The notes: a model not told the origin generated them from the sequence alone. Shown: positions 6,936 to 16,039, counted from the stretch's first letter. The stretch: DNA of 35,664 nucleotides from Solobacterium sp. (GCA_017430925.1 JAFRMA010000104.1:1-35664), one strand, 5' to 3'. A program made the numbers and translations.

Positions 6936-8105
6936 TTAGTTCTGTTCAAATTCATGGATATGTATTACTGCATTTGCCAGAAGTTCCGCTCGTTCAAATA
7001 CACTTTCTTTTACCGCGTATTCATTTTCTGTATGATTGTATTCTCCTCTTACCCCCATGGAACATAATGCAGGAACACCAATCATGGCAATATGCGAAGC
7101 ATCAGATCCTCCGCCAAGCTCTACAGCATTCATTTTCCCCTGGCCAAGACTTTCCGATACATCGGAGATAAGCTGCGCAAGTCTCCGGTTTTCCTTGCTT
7201 GATTCAAACGGAGGCATATACTCCTGACAGATATACTCTGTTGTGCACCCGTCAATGAAGTTCATTTCCGCGATTTCTTTCATTGAGTCAAAGATGCGCT
7301 GCCGTTCGGATACCTGCTTGATTCGTGAATCTATAGTCATCTTACAGATAGGAGGAATACTGTTGAACACAGTACCTCCCTCAATCAGGGTAACTGCCAC
7401 GGTAGTTCCTTTATTCAGATCGGTCAAAGCTTCCAGAAGTGGTATCTTCTTTGCAGCTTCGGCAATTGCACTTCTTCCCTGGAGGAATGCATTCCCTGAG
7501 TGTGCCGCAATCCCGTGCACCGTCATTGTCGTTTTAATATCACCTTTGCGTCCGATACAGACAGCGTTAGACAACAATCCGGTTTCCATATTAAACGCGC
7601 ATAACATTCCTGCCGCTTCTTTCGCAATCACTTCTGCGGCATTCCCGCCGTCATGTCCTGTTTCTTCATCACCGACAAACAATATCTTGATTGGTCTTTC
7701 CTGCCAGCCGATTTCGTTCAGCATCTTGCAGACATGATACGCGATTGTAATGCCGCCTTTCATATCCAATGAGCCAAGACCCCTTACGTGACCTTCCTCA
7801 TCAAAACGGAAAGGGTGTTCTCCAGGCAGAGGTACTGTATCGTAATGACCGGTGAACATGACCGGTTTACCCGGCCTGTCTTCTCCCAGAATCCCGGAGA
7901 TCACATCTCCGTTCGCCGGTCCTGTCTTGATCCTGGTAACCTTAAATCCCAGATTTTTAAACAACTCTGCCAATTTTCCGCAGCATACATCCAGGTCTTC
8001 TTTCCGGTTCACTTTACTGGGAGAATCTACCAGGGTCTTCCAGGTGTCGATGATTTCTTCCTGATGATTCTGTATATAGTTTTTTATTTGTCCGCGATAA
8101 TCCAT
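6936..8105 (-). CDS. M20-family metallopeptidase/aminoacylase (second copy)
   Basis: 389 residues, a paralogue of the M20 protein at 4191-5369 with the same motif set: H87 and D89 in TGHYDTV, D114 in LDMKGG, E147/E148 in GDEETG, E174 in NMETG, and the late His in GEYNHTENEYA. The GGGSDASH segment is the family's 'GGGSDA' motif. AGGAG lies just upstream of ATG. It is 55 bases downstream of the CDF exporter gene with no clear terminator between, so it may be read from the long upstream operon or from its own promoter. Its 3' end faces the C-S lyase across a shared terminator. It may cover a different acyl or peptide substrate from the first copy. Confidence 0.92.
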   Translation of the reverse strand: MDYRGQIKNYIQNHQEEIIDTWKTLVDSPSKVNRKEDLDVCCGKLAELFKNLGFKVTRIKTGPANGDVISGILGEDRPGKPVMFTGHYDTVPLPGEHPFRFDEEGHVRGLGSLDMKGGITIAYHVCKMLNEIGWQERPIKILFVGDEETGHDGGNAAEVIAKEAAGMLCAFNMETGLLSNAVCIGRKGDIKTTMTVHGIAAHSGNAFLQGRSAIAEAAKKIPLLEALTDLNKGTTVAVTLIEGGTVFNSIPPICKMTIDSRIKQVSERQRIFDSMKEIAEMNFIDGCTTEYICQEYMPPFESSKENRRLAQLISDVSESLGQGKMNAVELGGGSDASHIAMIGVPALCSMGVRGEYNHTENEYAVKESVFERAELLANAVIHIHEFEQN

Positions 8106-8160
8106 ACGTACTCCTCCATGCGCAGCTGCGGTGTTGCACCGATCACTCTAATATATTTTA

Positions 8161-9282
8161 TCAAATATCGATATCCATGACCGGGAAGATCTGATATTCC
8201 GGATAAACTTCCTGTACTTCTTTGACGATATCCGCAAAAATCAGTTCCCTATCTTCTCTTGCATAATCAATGATCACGTCAAAGTGGATGGTTTTCTTCT
8301 CTTGTGACACATAGAAACCATGGATCTGCAGTACTCCGTCATGGCTTGTCGCAATCTGTGATATTCTCTGACGTATCTCTTTTGATTCTTCATCCCTGGT
8401 ATTCATGGAGTAAATACTCAGGCCGGTAAGCAGTATACCGTGTTCACGATACACATCTTCCGTGATTCTTCGTGTCATCGTATCGATTTCTTCCGCATTC
8501 ATCGTATCCGGCACTTCCACGTGTACAGAACCGATCAGCCGTTCCGGTCCGTAACTGTGCAGAATCAGGTCATATGCGCCGTGGACAGCAGGATCTTTTC
8601 GTATTGTCTGTTTAATTTCCTTAGCAAGTTCGGGATCTGTCCTTTTCCCGAGGATATCATCCAGAGTATCACCCATCATTTCTATTCCGGCTTTGATGAT
8701 CATCCCCGCAATGATCACACCTGCGTACGCTTCCAGAGACAGGGAAGTAAAGCGTGCAAGCAGAGCGCACAGGAACACACCAGCAGACATGACCGCGTCA
8801 AAACGGGCATCACTTCCCGACGCTACCAGAGAACCGGAATTCACTTCCTGCCCTTTATTCCTGACATAGGTTCCCAACACAAGCTTGACGATTACTGCCG
8901 TGAGGATGATAAACAACGATACGTTGGAGTATTCCGGAATCTCCGGGGACAAGATCTTCTTGATACTTTCTGCCAGGGAGGTAATTCCCGCGTAAAGAAC
9001 CAGTCCGGCAATCACCAGGGCGCTCATATACTCGATCCGGCCGTATCCCAGAGGATGTTTCTTATCCGGTTTCTTTTTCGCCAGTTTTGTGCCGACGATC
9101 GTGATGACTGAAGATAATGCGTCACTGAGGTTGTTTACGGCATCCAGAATTACAGCGATGGAGTTGGATAACAGTCCGATCGCCGCCTTGAATCCCGCCA
9201 GCAATATATTTGTAATAATACTGATCACACTAGTGCGTATGATCACCTTTTCTCTACCTTCTGTAATTTGACTGACACTCAT
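8161..9282 (-). CDS. Cation diffusion facilitator exporter with extended C-terminal region, possibly Mn2+ type
   Basis: 373 residues with about six membrane helices followed by a long cytoplasmic tail, as in CDF metal/proton antiporters. The TM2 site is N50-x3-D54 (DAVNNLSD) and the TM5 site is D158-x3-D162 (SDARFD), with HPLGYGRIEY after TM2. An N-D-D-D set is the pattern reported for manganese-exporting CDFs such as MntE/MneP, so Mn2+ export is plausible but not proven. The protein is about 70-80 residues longer than typical CDFs. The tail can be read as two ferredoxin-like units, one around 210-290 and a second around 300-373. GGAAGGGG upstream supports the start, one base after the AlkD-like stop. 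Confidence 0.88.
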   Translation of the reverse strand: MSVSQITEGREKVIIRTSVISIITNILLAGFKAAIGLLSNSIAVILDAVNNLSDALSSVITIVGTKLAKKKPDKKHPLGYGRIEYMSALVIAGLVLYAGITSLAESIKKILSPEIPEYSNVSLFIILTAVIVKLVLGTYVRNKGQEVNSGSLVASGSDARFDAVMSAGVFLCALLARFTSLSLEAYAGVIIAGMIIKAGIEMMGDTLDDILGKRTDPELAKEIKQTIRKDPAVHGAYDLILHSYGPERLIGSVHVEVPDTMNAEEIDTMTRRITEDVYREHGILLTGLSIYSMNTRDEESKEIRQRISQIATSHDGVLQIHGFYVSQEKKTIHFDVIIDYAREDRELIFADIVKEVQEVYPEYQIFPVMDIDI

Positions 9283-9283
9283 A

Positions 9284-9976
9284 TTACTTCCCCTTCCTGA
9301 TACGTAAAGATTTCAGATACTCTTTCTGTTCCGGTTTGATCCGGTAGCTTTCTATGGCTTTCTGGATAGTTTTATTGTGTACCCAGGGAGATAGTTTTGT
9401 CTGTTCCAGATACGGAATCACAGAGGGATATTGTTTTGCCAGGGCTGTAGCGAAATACCATGCCTGCATCATCTGTACATAGTAATCTTCATTGGTTACA
9501 CCTGCGGCCAGTTCCGGGTACTCTTCCCTGAAAAGATCATCCAGGTAATATCTCATACACATACCGATACCGAAACGGATCGTATATACTTTGTCATCGC
9601 TGATCCAGCGCCGGATATCTGTAATCAGACGTTCAGGTGCTTTTGATAAAGCGGTCGGATTCAGTGTATCACAGACAGCCCAGTTATCTATGTACGGTAA
9701 AAAGAGATCGGTTTCTGCCAGACATTCATCGTATTTGCGGATGTTCATGATCAGCCGGGAATGGATCAGATTCTCTTCCAGGGTGGAATGGGGAAGCTCA
9801 CGCAGGAAATTATCCGCTTCCGGGTGATTCCTGAATTCCTTCGCTATTTCCTTGATCCTCGGGGTTTTTACACCGATGATGGTATCCGGATCAATATTGG
9901 GAATCAGCTTTGCCTGAAACAAGCGGAAGGTTTCATCCTGTGATGCATAAAGTTGTTCTGTCAGCCATTGTGACAT
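9284..9976 (-). CDS. AlkD-like DNA alkylation repair glycosylase
   Basis: 230 residues built of helical HEAT-like repeats, the size of AlkD-family DNA glycosylases that remove 7-methylguanine and 3-methyladenine. Residues matching the known AlkD active cleft are visible: W99 and D103 in DNWAVCDTL and R134 in YTIRFGIGM; equivalence to the characterised Trp/Asp/Arg trio is from knowledge of the family. Its ATG shares one base with the stop of the upstream LOG-family gene (TAATG), implying coupled translation, and the CDF gene follows after one base. Confidence 0.87.
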   Translation of the reverse strand: MSQWLTEQLYASQDETFRLFQAKLIPNIDPDTIIGVKTPRIKEIAKEFRNHPEADNFLRELPHSTLEENLIHSRLIMNIRKYDECLAETDLFLPYIDNWAVCDTLNPTALSKAPERLITDIRRWISDDKVYTIRFGIGMCMRYYLDDLFREEYPELAAGVTNEDYYVQMMQAWYFATALAKQYPSVIPYLEQTKLSPWVHNKTIQKAIESYRIKPEQKEYLKSLRIRKGK

Positions 9977-10497
9977 TACAGATACCTCCTCAGATCTTCC
10001 GCATGGTCAAGAAACAGCACACCCTCCAGGGACGCAGGATCCGCAAAGCCTTCATCATACATTTTCTGTAACATGGCTCTCAGCGGTTCGTAATACCCGT
10101 CCAGATTCATGAAGATACAGAGATTGTGATGATGTTTCAGTTTCAGCGCGGAGATTGCGTCTGCCATCTCTTCCAGTGTGCCGATACCGCCGGGAAGCGC
10201 GATATACATGGAACCCCTGTCCATTAACAGTTTCTTTCTCTCCTGCATATTCTGGACAACCACCAGTTCATCTACATCTGTGTTCTGTACTTCATGGAAG
10301 AAACCGGGAATCACACCGAGAATGTGTCCTCCGTGATCCCGGACATTACTCGCAAGGACTCCCATCAGTCCGTTGGTTGCGCCTCCGTAGACCAAAGTAT
10401 GCCCGCCTTCCGCAATCATCTTGCCGACTTCTGCCGCCAGCGTTGTATATTTCTCATCCCTGCCGGGATTTGATCCTAAAAATACTGTAATATTCAT
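9976..10497 (-). CDS. LOG-family protein (TIGR00730; nucleoside 5'-monophosphate phosphoribohydrolase)
   Basis: 173 residues. The family signature PGGIGTLEE lies at 102-110 and the phosphate-binding VYGGATNGLMG at 36-46. Characterised members (LOG, PpnN-like) hydrolyse the N-glycosidic bond of nucleoside monophosphates; older records call them lysine decarboxylase-like, which is a misnomer. It overlaps yaaA by 4 bases upstream and the AlkD-like gene by 1 base downstream. It sits among stress and repair genes, but its physiological substrate here is not known. Confidence 0.9.
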   Translation of the reverse strand: MNITVFLGSNPGRDEKYTTLAAEVGKMIAEGGHTLVYGGATNGLMGVLASNVRDHGGHILGVIPGFFHEVQNTDVDELVVVQNMQERKKLLMDRGSMYIALPGGIGTLEEMADAISALKLKHHHNLCIFMNLDGYYEPLRAMLQKMYDEGFADPASLEGVLFLDHAEDLRRYL

Positions 10498-11249
10498 CTC
10501 TTTCTGTCCTCACTGCGCAGGAATACATATTCCGTATCGGTTGATCGTTCTTCACTGAAATGATAGTGAAGATCAAATGACTTGAGTTGTTCCGGTTCCC
10601 GGATTTGTTGTTCAGCCATGAATCTTACCATGGAACCTCTGGCCATCTTGGCCATCGTCCCCTTCTGTATCACTTTCTCACCGTCAAGTTCACCGAATAC
10701 TACTTCAATGTACCGGTCTTCCGGGGAGAGATATTCCCGGATACAGCGGGAGTATTCCTTCGATGCCAGATCTATGATACAGTGATCATCCTTAACGATT
10801 TCCCTGTAGATGGTATCTCCCCAGAATTCATACAGATCCCGGCAGCCGTCTGCAGACAGGATAGCCTGCATCTCCAGACGATACGGCACAACCCCGTCAA
10901 ATGGACGCAGAACGCCGTAAAAGCCCGATAATATACAAAGATGTTCACGAATGTATTCTAATTCATCTGTGGTCATGGAGCCGGCAGAGAGGTATTTATA
11001 CGCCAGTCCATCATAGGTAAACACCGCCGGACTCAGATTTTTGTATAAGTCCATGGTTCGTATCCGCTCCTGATTCAGCTGCGCGATCTTGTCATTACAC
11101 TTCCACAGTTTCTTCAGTTCCTCCGCGGTCATCTCCCGCATCCGCTTCAGCAGAATCTCTGTCTTCGGCAGAAAAACCGGCATGGATTCTGCCGTAAAGT
11201 CATCGTTTTCCACGTTCATCTTTTTCGCCGGTGATAATAGTATACGCAT
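10494..11249 (-). CDS. yaaA: Peroxide stress protein YaaA
   Basis: 251 residues, the normal length of the YaaA/DUF328 family. It begins with the typical MRILLSPAKKMN and contains SPAVFTYDGLAYKYL, LCILSGFYGVLRPFDGVVPYRLEM and KMARGSMVRFM, all family landmarks. In E. coli YaaA lowers free intracellular iron and DNA damage during peroxide stress. GAGGAACTGAT before ATG is a reasonable ribosome site. It overlaps the LOG gene by 4 bases and follows an unrecognised gene by one base. Placement beside the AlkD-like glycosylase and CDF exporter gives a small damage/metal cluster within the larger operon. Confidence 0.95.
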   Translation of the reverse strand: MRILLSPAKKMNVENDDFTAESMPVFLPKTEILLKRMREMTAEELKKLWKCNDKIAQLNQERIRTMDLYKNLSPAVFTYDGLAYKYLSAGSMTTDELEYIREHLCILSGFYGVLRPFDGVVPYRLEMQAILSADGCRDLYEFWGDTIYREIVKDDHCIIDLASKEYSRCIREYLSPEDRYIEVVFGELDGEKVIQKGTMAKMARGSMVRFMAEQQIREPEQLKSFDLHYHFSEERSTDTEYVFLRSEDRKR

Positions 11250-11250
11250 A

Positions 11251-12006
11251 TCAGTTCCTCAGGATCTTACGAATCATTTCACTTTGAGCACGGTTAAGTT
11301 CCAATGCCGGACGTCTGCGTCCCTGTTTTCCTGTTAACACATGATAGTACAACATAAACAGATGTCCTGCCCGGATTCCCTGCTTTTCTCCCCTTGCGTT
11401 ATCAAACAATCCCTGCAGGAATTCACGTTTGGTATCTTCCTGTTCCCGGCGGATCACATCCCGGCAGACAGCGCCGTAATACCGGTCAAGCACTTCATTC
11501 AGCCCGGAGACATCTTCTTCAGAAACCGGTATTCTCTGACTGCTGTCAAGAACCAGATGAATATACTGTTCACAAGCTCTGTATATACTGTTTCCGACAT
11601 ACTTCTCCACGTCGGAATCTGTCATCTCAATCTGTTCCGGTTCTGCCTGGTTTCCCGGGTATAACATCGTCAACAACCATGAATAAATACGGTTTTCTGT
11701 CTCCTGATCCAGCACTTCCCCGGACACGACCGAATAATAATCCTGATATAACCCGAGAAGAACATCTTCGGTATCCTTCCCCTGGGTTAGTGACCAGATC
11801 CGGGATACAGCTTTTAACACATACTGACGGCGAAGTTGTTCTTCCGGAAGAGACATCTGCAGTTTTTCACTGGCTTCCTCACACCGGTCAATATTCATCT
11901 GTATCTGCAGGAACAATTCTTCTTCCGGCAGCGGCACAGAAAAAACCTCTTCTACGATATCTTTGAAGATCTGTTCGGTTTCTTGTACAAGGATCGGTAC
12001 AGGCAT
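11251..12006 (-). CDS. Unrecognised helical protein
   Basis: 251 residues, acidic and rich in Glu, Gln and Leu, predicted mostly alpha-helical, with no signal peptide or membrane span. The C terminus turns basic (GKQGRRRPALELNRAQSEMIRKILRN). A segment near 205-235 (FDNARGEKQGIRAGHLFMLYYHVLTG) looks like the most ordered part. I recognise no family. It starts one base after the small lipoprotein stop without a clear ribosome site, so it probably depends on coupled translation, and it ends one base before yaaA. The tight packing argues that it is a real gene. Confidence 0.75.
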   Translation of the reverse strand: MPVPILVQETEQIFKDIVEEVFSVPLPEEELFLQIQMNIDRCEEASEKLQMSLPEEQLRRQYVLKAVSRIWSLTQGKDTEDVLLGLYQDYYSVVSGEVLDQETENRIYSWLLTMLYPGNQAEPEQIEMTDSDVEKYVGNSIYRACEQYIHLVLDSSQRIPVSEEDVSGLNEVLDRYYGAVCRDVIRREQEDTKREFLQGLFDNARGEKQGIRAGHLFMLYYHVLTGKQGRRRPALELNRAQSEMIRKILRN

Positions 12007-12007
12007 A

Positions 12008-12469
12008 CTATTTCAAAAAAGCAAGCAGGAAATCATAAAGATTTCCGAATTCTTCTTCACTCAGATCAATTTCCCAGTCTTTCTCATAATTCAGACCATC
12101 CCAGCCGAATTCCAGGGAAATCACCGCATCATCTGTCAGTGTTCCCAACATGGTTACACCACGCTTCACGGCTTTTTGTTCCTTTCCGGACATATACTCC
12201 AGAAGTAAATTCCACTGTTCTTCTTCAATAAACAGAGCATCACTGACAGAACCTCTATCTTCATCATAATGATTCGCAATCATCTGGATCCCGTCTTCTG
12301 TCTTGTAGATCCGGAAGTCATAATTCATTTCACTCTTCAAAGAAGTTCTGGTAAAGATAAAACTATTGATCTTATCCAGGGTAATCGTTTCACCGATCAC
12401 ATAACTCTTTTCCCCGCACCCTGCCAGGAATAAACAGAGGAATAAGACAATCATTCTAAACTTCTTCAT
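12008..12469 (-). CDS. Small predicted lipoprotein, function unknown
   Basis: 153 residues from the ATG at 12467-12469, chosen because the sequence then begins MKKFRMIVLFLCLFLAGC with lipobox LAGC and Cys18, and because AGAGG lies upstream. A longer frame exists inside dusB but would bury the signal peptide. The mature part alternates strand-like segments (YVIGETITLDKINSFIF, ISLEFGWDGLNYE) and ends in an acidic helix. No family recognised. Its start overlaps the dusB stop by 14 bases. Confidence 0.82.
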   Translation of the reverse strand: MKKFRMIVLFLCLFLAGCGEKSYVIGETITLDKINSFIFTRTSLKSEMNYDFRIYKTEDGIQMIANHYDEDRGSVSDALFIEEEQWNLLLEYMSGKEQKAVKRGVTMLGTLTDDAVISLEFGWDGLNYEKDWEIDLSEEEFGNLYDFLLAFLK

Positions 12470-13442
12470 ACATAACCTCTTTGATTCTCTGCTCAAACTG
12501 TTCCAGAAGAGAGACCAGTTCTTCATAACTTGTGATCATGGTCATCTCATGGCGTATCCTTGCGGAATACGGCAGTCCGGCAATATACCACGGCGCAAGC
12601 CCCCGCATTCTCCGTATACCCATGAATTCTCCTTCATAGTCGCATAATCTGCGGGCATGACCAAGACATAGGTCGATTCTTTCGTGTACCGCAGGCTCCG
12701 TATACTCTTCATGGTTGAGCCAGGCATTCAGTTCCTTCAGGAAGAAAGGTCTTCCCAGCAATCCCCTGCCGATCATGATTCCGTCACAGCCTGTTTCTTC
12801 AAACATCCTGCGGGCGTCTTCCACAGTACGTATATCCCCGTTACCGAATACCGGTACACTTACGCTTTCCTTGACCATGCGGATATACTTGTTATCGGAT
12901 TTTCCCTCATACATCTGGCTGCGGGTACGGCCATGGATGGCAATTGCGGATACACCGGCATCTTCCATCTTCTTCGCAAAAGTATCGCAGTTAATATGCT
13001 GATGGTCCCATCCGGCACGGATCTTGACTGTTACCGGTTTGTCTGTATGATCCACGACTGCCTTGACGATCTCTGAAGCCAGTTCCGGATATTGCATCAG
13101 ATAACTGCCGGAATGTGCTTTCAGTACTTTGGCTACCGGACAACCCATATTGATATCAATGATGTCACAGGCGGTATTTGTGGTCAGAAATTCCGCGGCC
13201 TCACCCATTGTCTCCGGATCACTTCCGAAAATCTGCAGAGCTACAGGATGTTCGTTTTCGGTGACTTTGCACATATCGATCGTCTGCTGATTGCGGTAGT
13301 GCAGAGCCTTGTCGCTGATCATCTCCGATACAACAAGTCCTGCCCCGTAAGCATGCATCATTTCCCGGTAAACAGGATCGGATATACCTGCCAGAGGTGC
13401 TGCCGCAATCGGTGTATCCAGTTCGATATTACCGATTTTCAC
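12456..13442 (-). CDS. dusB: tRNA-dihydrouridine synthase DusB
   Basis: 328 residues with the FMN-dependent TIM-barrel pattern of Dus enzymes, which reduce uridines in the tRNA D-loop. Landmarks are the N-terminal PIAAAPLAGISDP, VALQIFGSDPETM, INMGCPVAKV with catalytic C101, the FMN phosphate motif VFGNGDI and GIMIGRGLLGRPF. The 'MGCP.AKV' form and length fit the DusB subgroup. The start is GTG, preceded by GGAG seven bases upstream, and it overlaps hslO by 14 bases. The hslO-dusB order is common in Bacillota. In many relatives lysS follows; here a small lipoprotein does. Confidence 0.95.
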   Translation of the reverse strand: MKIGNIELDTPIAAAPLAGISDPVYREMMHAYGAGLVVSEMISDKALHYRNQQTIDMCKVTENEHPVALQIFGSDPETMGEAAEFLTTNTACDIIDINMGCPVAKVLKAHSGSYLMQYPELASEIVKAVVDHTDKPVTVKIRAGWDHQHINCDTFAKKMEDAGVSAIAIHGRTRSQMYEGKSDNKYIRMVKESVSVPVFGNGDIRTVEDARRMFEETGCDGIMIGRGLLGRPFFLKELNAWLNHEEYTEPAVHERIDLCLGHARRLCDYEGEFMGIRRMRGLAPWYIAGLPYSARIRHEMTMITSYEELVSLLEQFEQRIKEVMYEEV

Positions 13443-14313
13443 TCTGTTTCTCCAGGATCTCCTTCAGATCCTCTGTCGTGAATACATATTTGGAATGACA
13501 GTACTGGCATACGATCTCGGCGCCTTTACCGTCATCGATCATCTCCTGCAGATCTTCCTTCTTCAGGACAGCCAGGGCATCACGGTAGTGTTCATAACTG
13601 CATCCGCAGTGCCAGCGTACACTTCTTCTGTCCAGAATCTCCGCATCATCAAACAACTCATGGATGATGTCCTCCGGACTCATCCCCTGATCCAGATATA
13701 CCGATACCGGCTTCATTTCCTGTACGATCTTTTCTACAGCTTCGATTGTTTCTTCCGGGACATTGGGAAGTAACTGGAAAATCAGTCCTCCGGCAACCTT
13801 TACGGAATAATCTCCGATATTCACCAGAACACCTACAGATACCGCAGAACTGATCTGTTCACTCATCGCCAGGTAGTAAACCAGATCATCCCCGATCTCT
13901 CCGCTGACCAGTTTTACCGTGCCGGTAAAAGGATCTTTCAGACCCATATCCCGGGTAATTGTCAGATATCCGTTCGTACCTACAGCTTTCCCAACATCCA
14001 GTTTCCCTGTCTCGGGATTCGTAATAAAGATTGCAGGATCACCTATCAGACCACGTACATCTCCGTTCCCCTTAGCCTGGGCAATCAGCGTACCTGCCGG
14101 TCCGTGACCATTGACTGCCGCAACGATCTTCTCTTCATCTTTTTTCAGATCACTGGCCAGCAAGGCTGCTCCGGTCAGAAGTCTTCCCAGGGCTGCGCAG
14201 GATGTCGGATACATCTGGTGCGCTATTCTGGCATCTTCCACCAGCTGCGTGGTATCTGCCGCGTGTATACGTACCTGTCCGTGCATCGCTTCCGCTATGA
14301 TGATCTCATCCAT
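13429..14313 (-). CDS. hslO: Redox-regulated chaperone Hsp33
   Basis: 294 residues, standard for Hsp33. The redox switch is intact: C236-x-C238 in WHCGCSY and C269-x2-C272 in VCQYCHS bind zinc in the reduced state, and oxidation releases zinc and activates holdase function. The N-terminal domain shows the typical GHGPAGTLIAQAKGNGDVRG and GYLTITRDMGLKDPFTG. GAGG upstream of ATG supports the start, which overlaps the GH2 gene end by 8 bases. Its linkage to ftsH and dusB is conserved in Bacillota, although here three other genes lie between ftsH and hslO. Confidence 0.97.
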   Translation of the reverse strand: MDEIIIAEAMHGQVRIHAADTTQLVEDARIAHQMYPTSCAALGRLLTGAALLASDLKKDEEKIVAAVNGHGPAGTLIAQAKGNGDVRGLIGDPAIFITNPETGKLDVGKAVGTNGYLTITRDMGLKDPFTGTVKLVSGEIGDDLVYYLAMSEQISSAVSVGVLVNIGDYSVKVAGGLIFQLLPNVPEETIEAVEKIVQEMKPVSVYLDQGMSPEDIIHELFDDAEILDRRSVRWHCGCSYEHYRDALAVLKKEDLQEMIDDGKGAEIVCQYCHSKYVFTTEDLKEILEKQSENR

Positions 14314-16039
14314 GTTTATTACCTCGTATCAGTTTATCGTTGATCCTGCGCATTCTGCGTTCATCAATCTTCAGGATCCTGCGGTCTGCCGTAAACAAAC
14401 CGTTACATTCATTTTCCACATCCGCGACCTGGGTATAGATACACCCAGCCAGTCCCTTCGGAATATTCCTGAGAATATCCTTCAGGTATAAGTCTTCTAC
14501 CGCATCATTCAGCTTCAGTTTATCCGTAAACTTCTTATAACCGTAAAGCTGATCCGCTTCACTATGCCCATGTTCAAGATATGCATATCCGCCGAATTCA
14601 CTCAACAGTAATACTCTCTGATCTGCCTTGGGCACATGGAAGTGATGAAAGTAGACATGCCTGCTGTTGAAGTCTCCGGCACCTTGATCATGCCATCCGG
14701 AAGTACTGTCAATTAACCTGCTTTGATCAAATTCACGGATATGTTCCGTAACCTTGACACTGTCAAATTGTCCCCAGCCTTCGTTGAACGGTACCCAGGC
14801 AAAGACACAGACTGCGTTATAGAGGTTGTTGATCATATCATCTAGTTCCATGTAGTAGGCTTTTCTTCCTTCCGGATCCTTACGTCCGAAACGTTCGGGA
14901 TTGTCATCACGGAATGTACGGAAACCGATCGTAGGCAGTACGGCAATATCCCGGAAGGCATACGGACCACCTCCGTTAGGCATGTCCTGCATCACCAGGA
15001 TACCCAGTTTGTCGCAGAGGTAATACCAGCGCCGGCATTCCACCTTGACGTGCTTTCTCAGCATATTAAAGCCCATGGACTTGATCTTCATCAGTTCATA
15101 GCGCATGGCTTCATCGCTGGGATAGGTCAGTAAGCCATCCACGGTATACCCCTGATCCAGAAGTCCGCTCAGGAATAACGGTTCATTATTCAGCCGGAAA
15201 CGCAGCTTCCCGTGTTCATCCGGTCCGTAACTGAATTTACGCATACCGAAATAACTGCGTACCGCGTCATCTTCCGTTTCAATATACAAATCATAGAGGA
15301 ACGGATCATCGGGTGACCAGGGATGGATCTCATCCAGAGTAATGGTATAACTCTTCTGGGCAGTAATCCCCCGGTGAACCAGTTTACGATCTTCAAAGAC
15401 ATTGATGATCGCCTGCCGGAAACTGCCGGTCATCTGCAGGTATACCTTCTTGTTGTCATAATCAGGTAAGATCTTCAGATCATAGATGGCATGCGGTGTC
15501 AGTTCTTCGATCCATACAGTCTGCCAGATTCCGGAACTTGGCGTATACCAGATTCCTTCTGGTTTTAACCGCTGTTTGCCAAAGCCGTAAATCCCCTCAT
15601 CCGAGTGGTCTGTACAACGTACGACAAGTTCATTGTACGGTTTCACATACTCTGTAATATCCAGCGAAAACGGCGCATATCCGCCTTCGTGTATACCAAC
15701 CTCAAACCCGTTCACGTATACCGTACAGCACTGGTCTACAGCCTCAAAATTGAGAATGACACGATTCTCTCCAGGTGTGTACTCAAAGTATCTGCGGTAC
15801 CAAAGGACTTCCCCGGGATGGAGCTGTTTCTTCGTTCCCGAGAGTTTGGAGCCCAGTGCAAACGGTACGATGATCTTCTCCCAGAAAGCTTTCCCGTCCG
15901 GGATATTCCCTTTGTTGATCTGGAATTCCCACTCCCCGTTCAGGCACAGGAAACTCCCTCTCTGCATCTGCATCCGCGGATACTCGTTCAGAGGCAACTT
16001 CGTATTCAGTTTTTCTCCCCAGGGACTAAGCAGCACCAT
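14306..16039 (-). CDS. Glycoside hydrolase family 2 protein (beta-galactosidase/glucuronidase-like)
   Basis: 577 residues from the ATG at 16037-16039, which is preceded by GAGGTGG; an upstream in-frame ATG at 16168 is rejected because it lies inside the previous gene and has no family similarity. Domain order: jelly-roll sugar-binding domain (about 20-180), immunoglobulin-like middle (about 180-285), TIM barrel (about 285-577). In the barrel the acid/base is E420 in PFNEGWG and the nucleophile is E481 in LLSEFGGY, both typical of GH2. No signal peptide, so it should act in the cytosol on imported oligosaccharides. It is shorter than LacZ. Substrate is not clear. It is unusual inside a housekeeping operon. 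Confidence 0.9.
   Translation of the reverse strand: MVLLSPWGEKLNTKLPLNEYPRMQMQRGSFLCLNGEWEFQINKGNIPDGKAFWEKIIVPFALGSKLSGTKKQLHPGEVLWYRRYFEYTPGENRVILNFEAVDQCCTVYVNGFEVGIHEGGYAPFSLDITEYVKPYNELVVRCTDHSDEGIYGFGKQRLKPEGIWYTPSSGIWQTVWIEELTPHAIYDLKILPDYDNKKVYLQMTGSFRQAIINVFEDRKLVHRGITAQKSYTITLDEIHPWSPDDPFLYDLYIETEDDAVRSYFGMRKFSYGPDEHGKLRFRLNNEPLFLSGLLDQGYTVDGLLTYPSDEAMRYELMKIKSMGFNMLRKHVKVECRRWYYLCDKLGILVMQDMPNGGGPYAFRDIAVLPTIGFRTFRDDNPERFGRKDPEGRKAYYMELDDMINNLYNAVCVFAWVPFNEGWGQFDSVKVTEHIREFDQSRLIDSTSGWHDQGAGDFNSRHVYFHHFHVPKADQRVLLLSEFGGYAYLEHGHSEADQLYGYKKFTDKLKLNDAVEDLYLKDILRNIPKGLAGCIYTQVADVENECNGLFTADRRILKIDERRMRRINDKLIRGNKHG

Noticed and set aside
8106..8160. Short CGGTG-CAA-CACCG hairpin between the CDF and second M20 genes
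   Set aside because: The stem is only 5 bp and no T-run follows, so it cannot be called a terminator.
12470..12526. 19-residue extension of the small lipoprotein
   Set aside because: It lies in dusB and would place the signal peptide internally.
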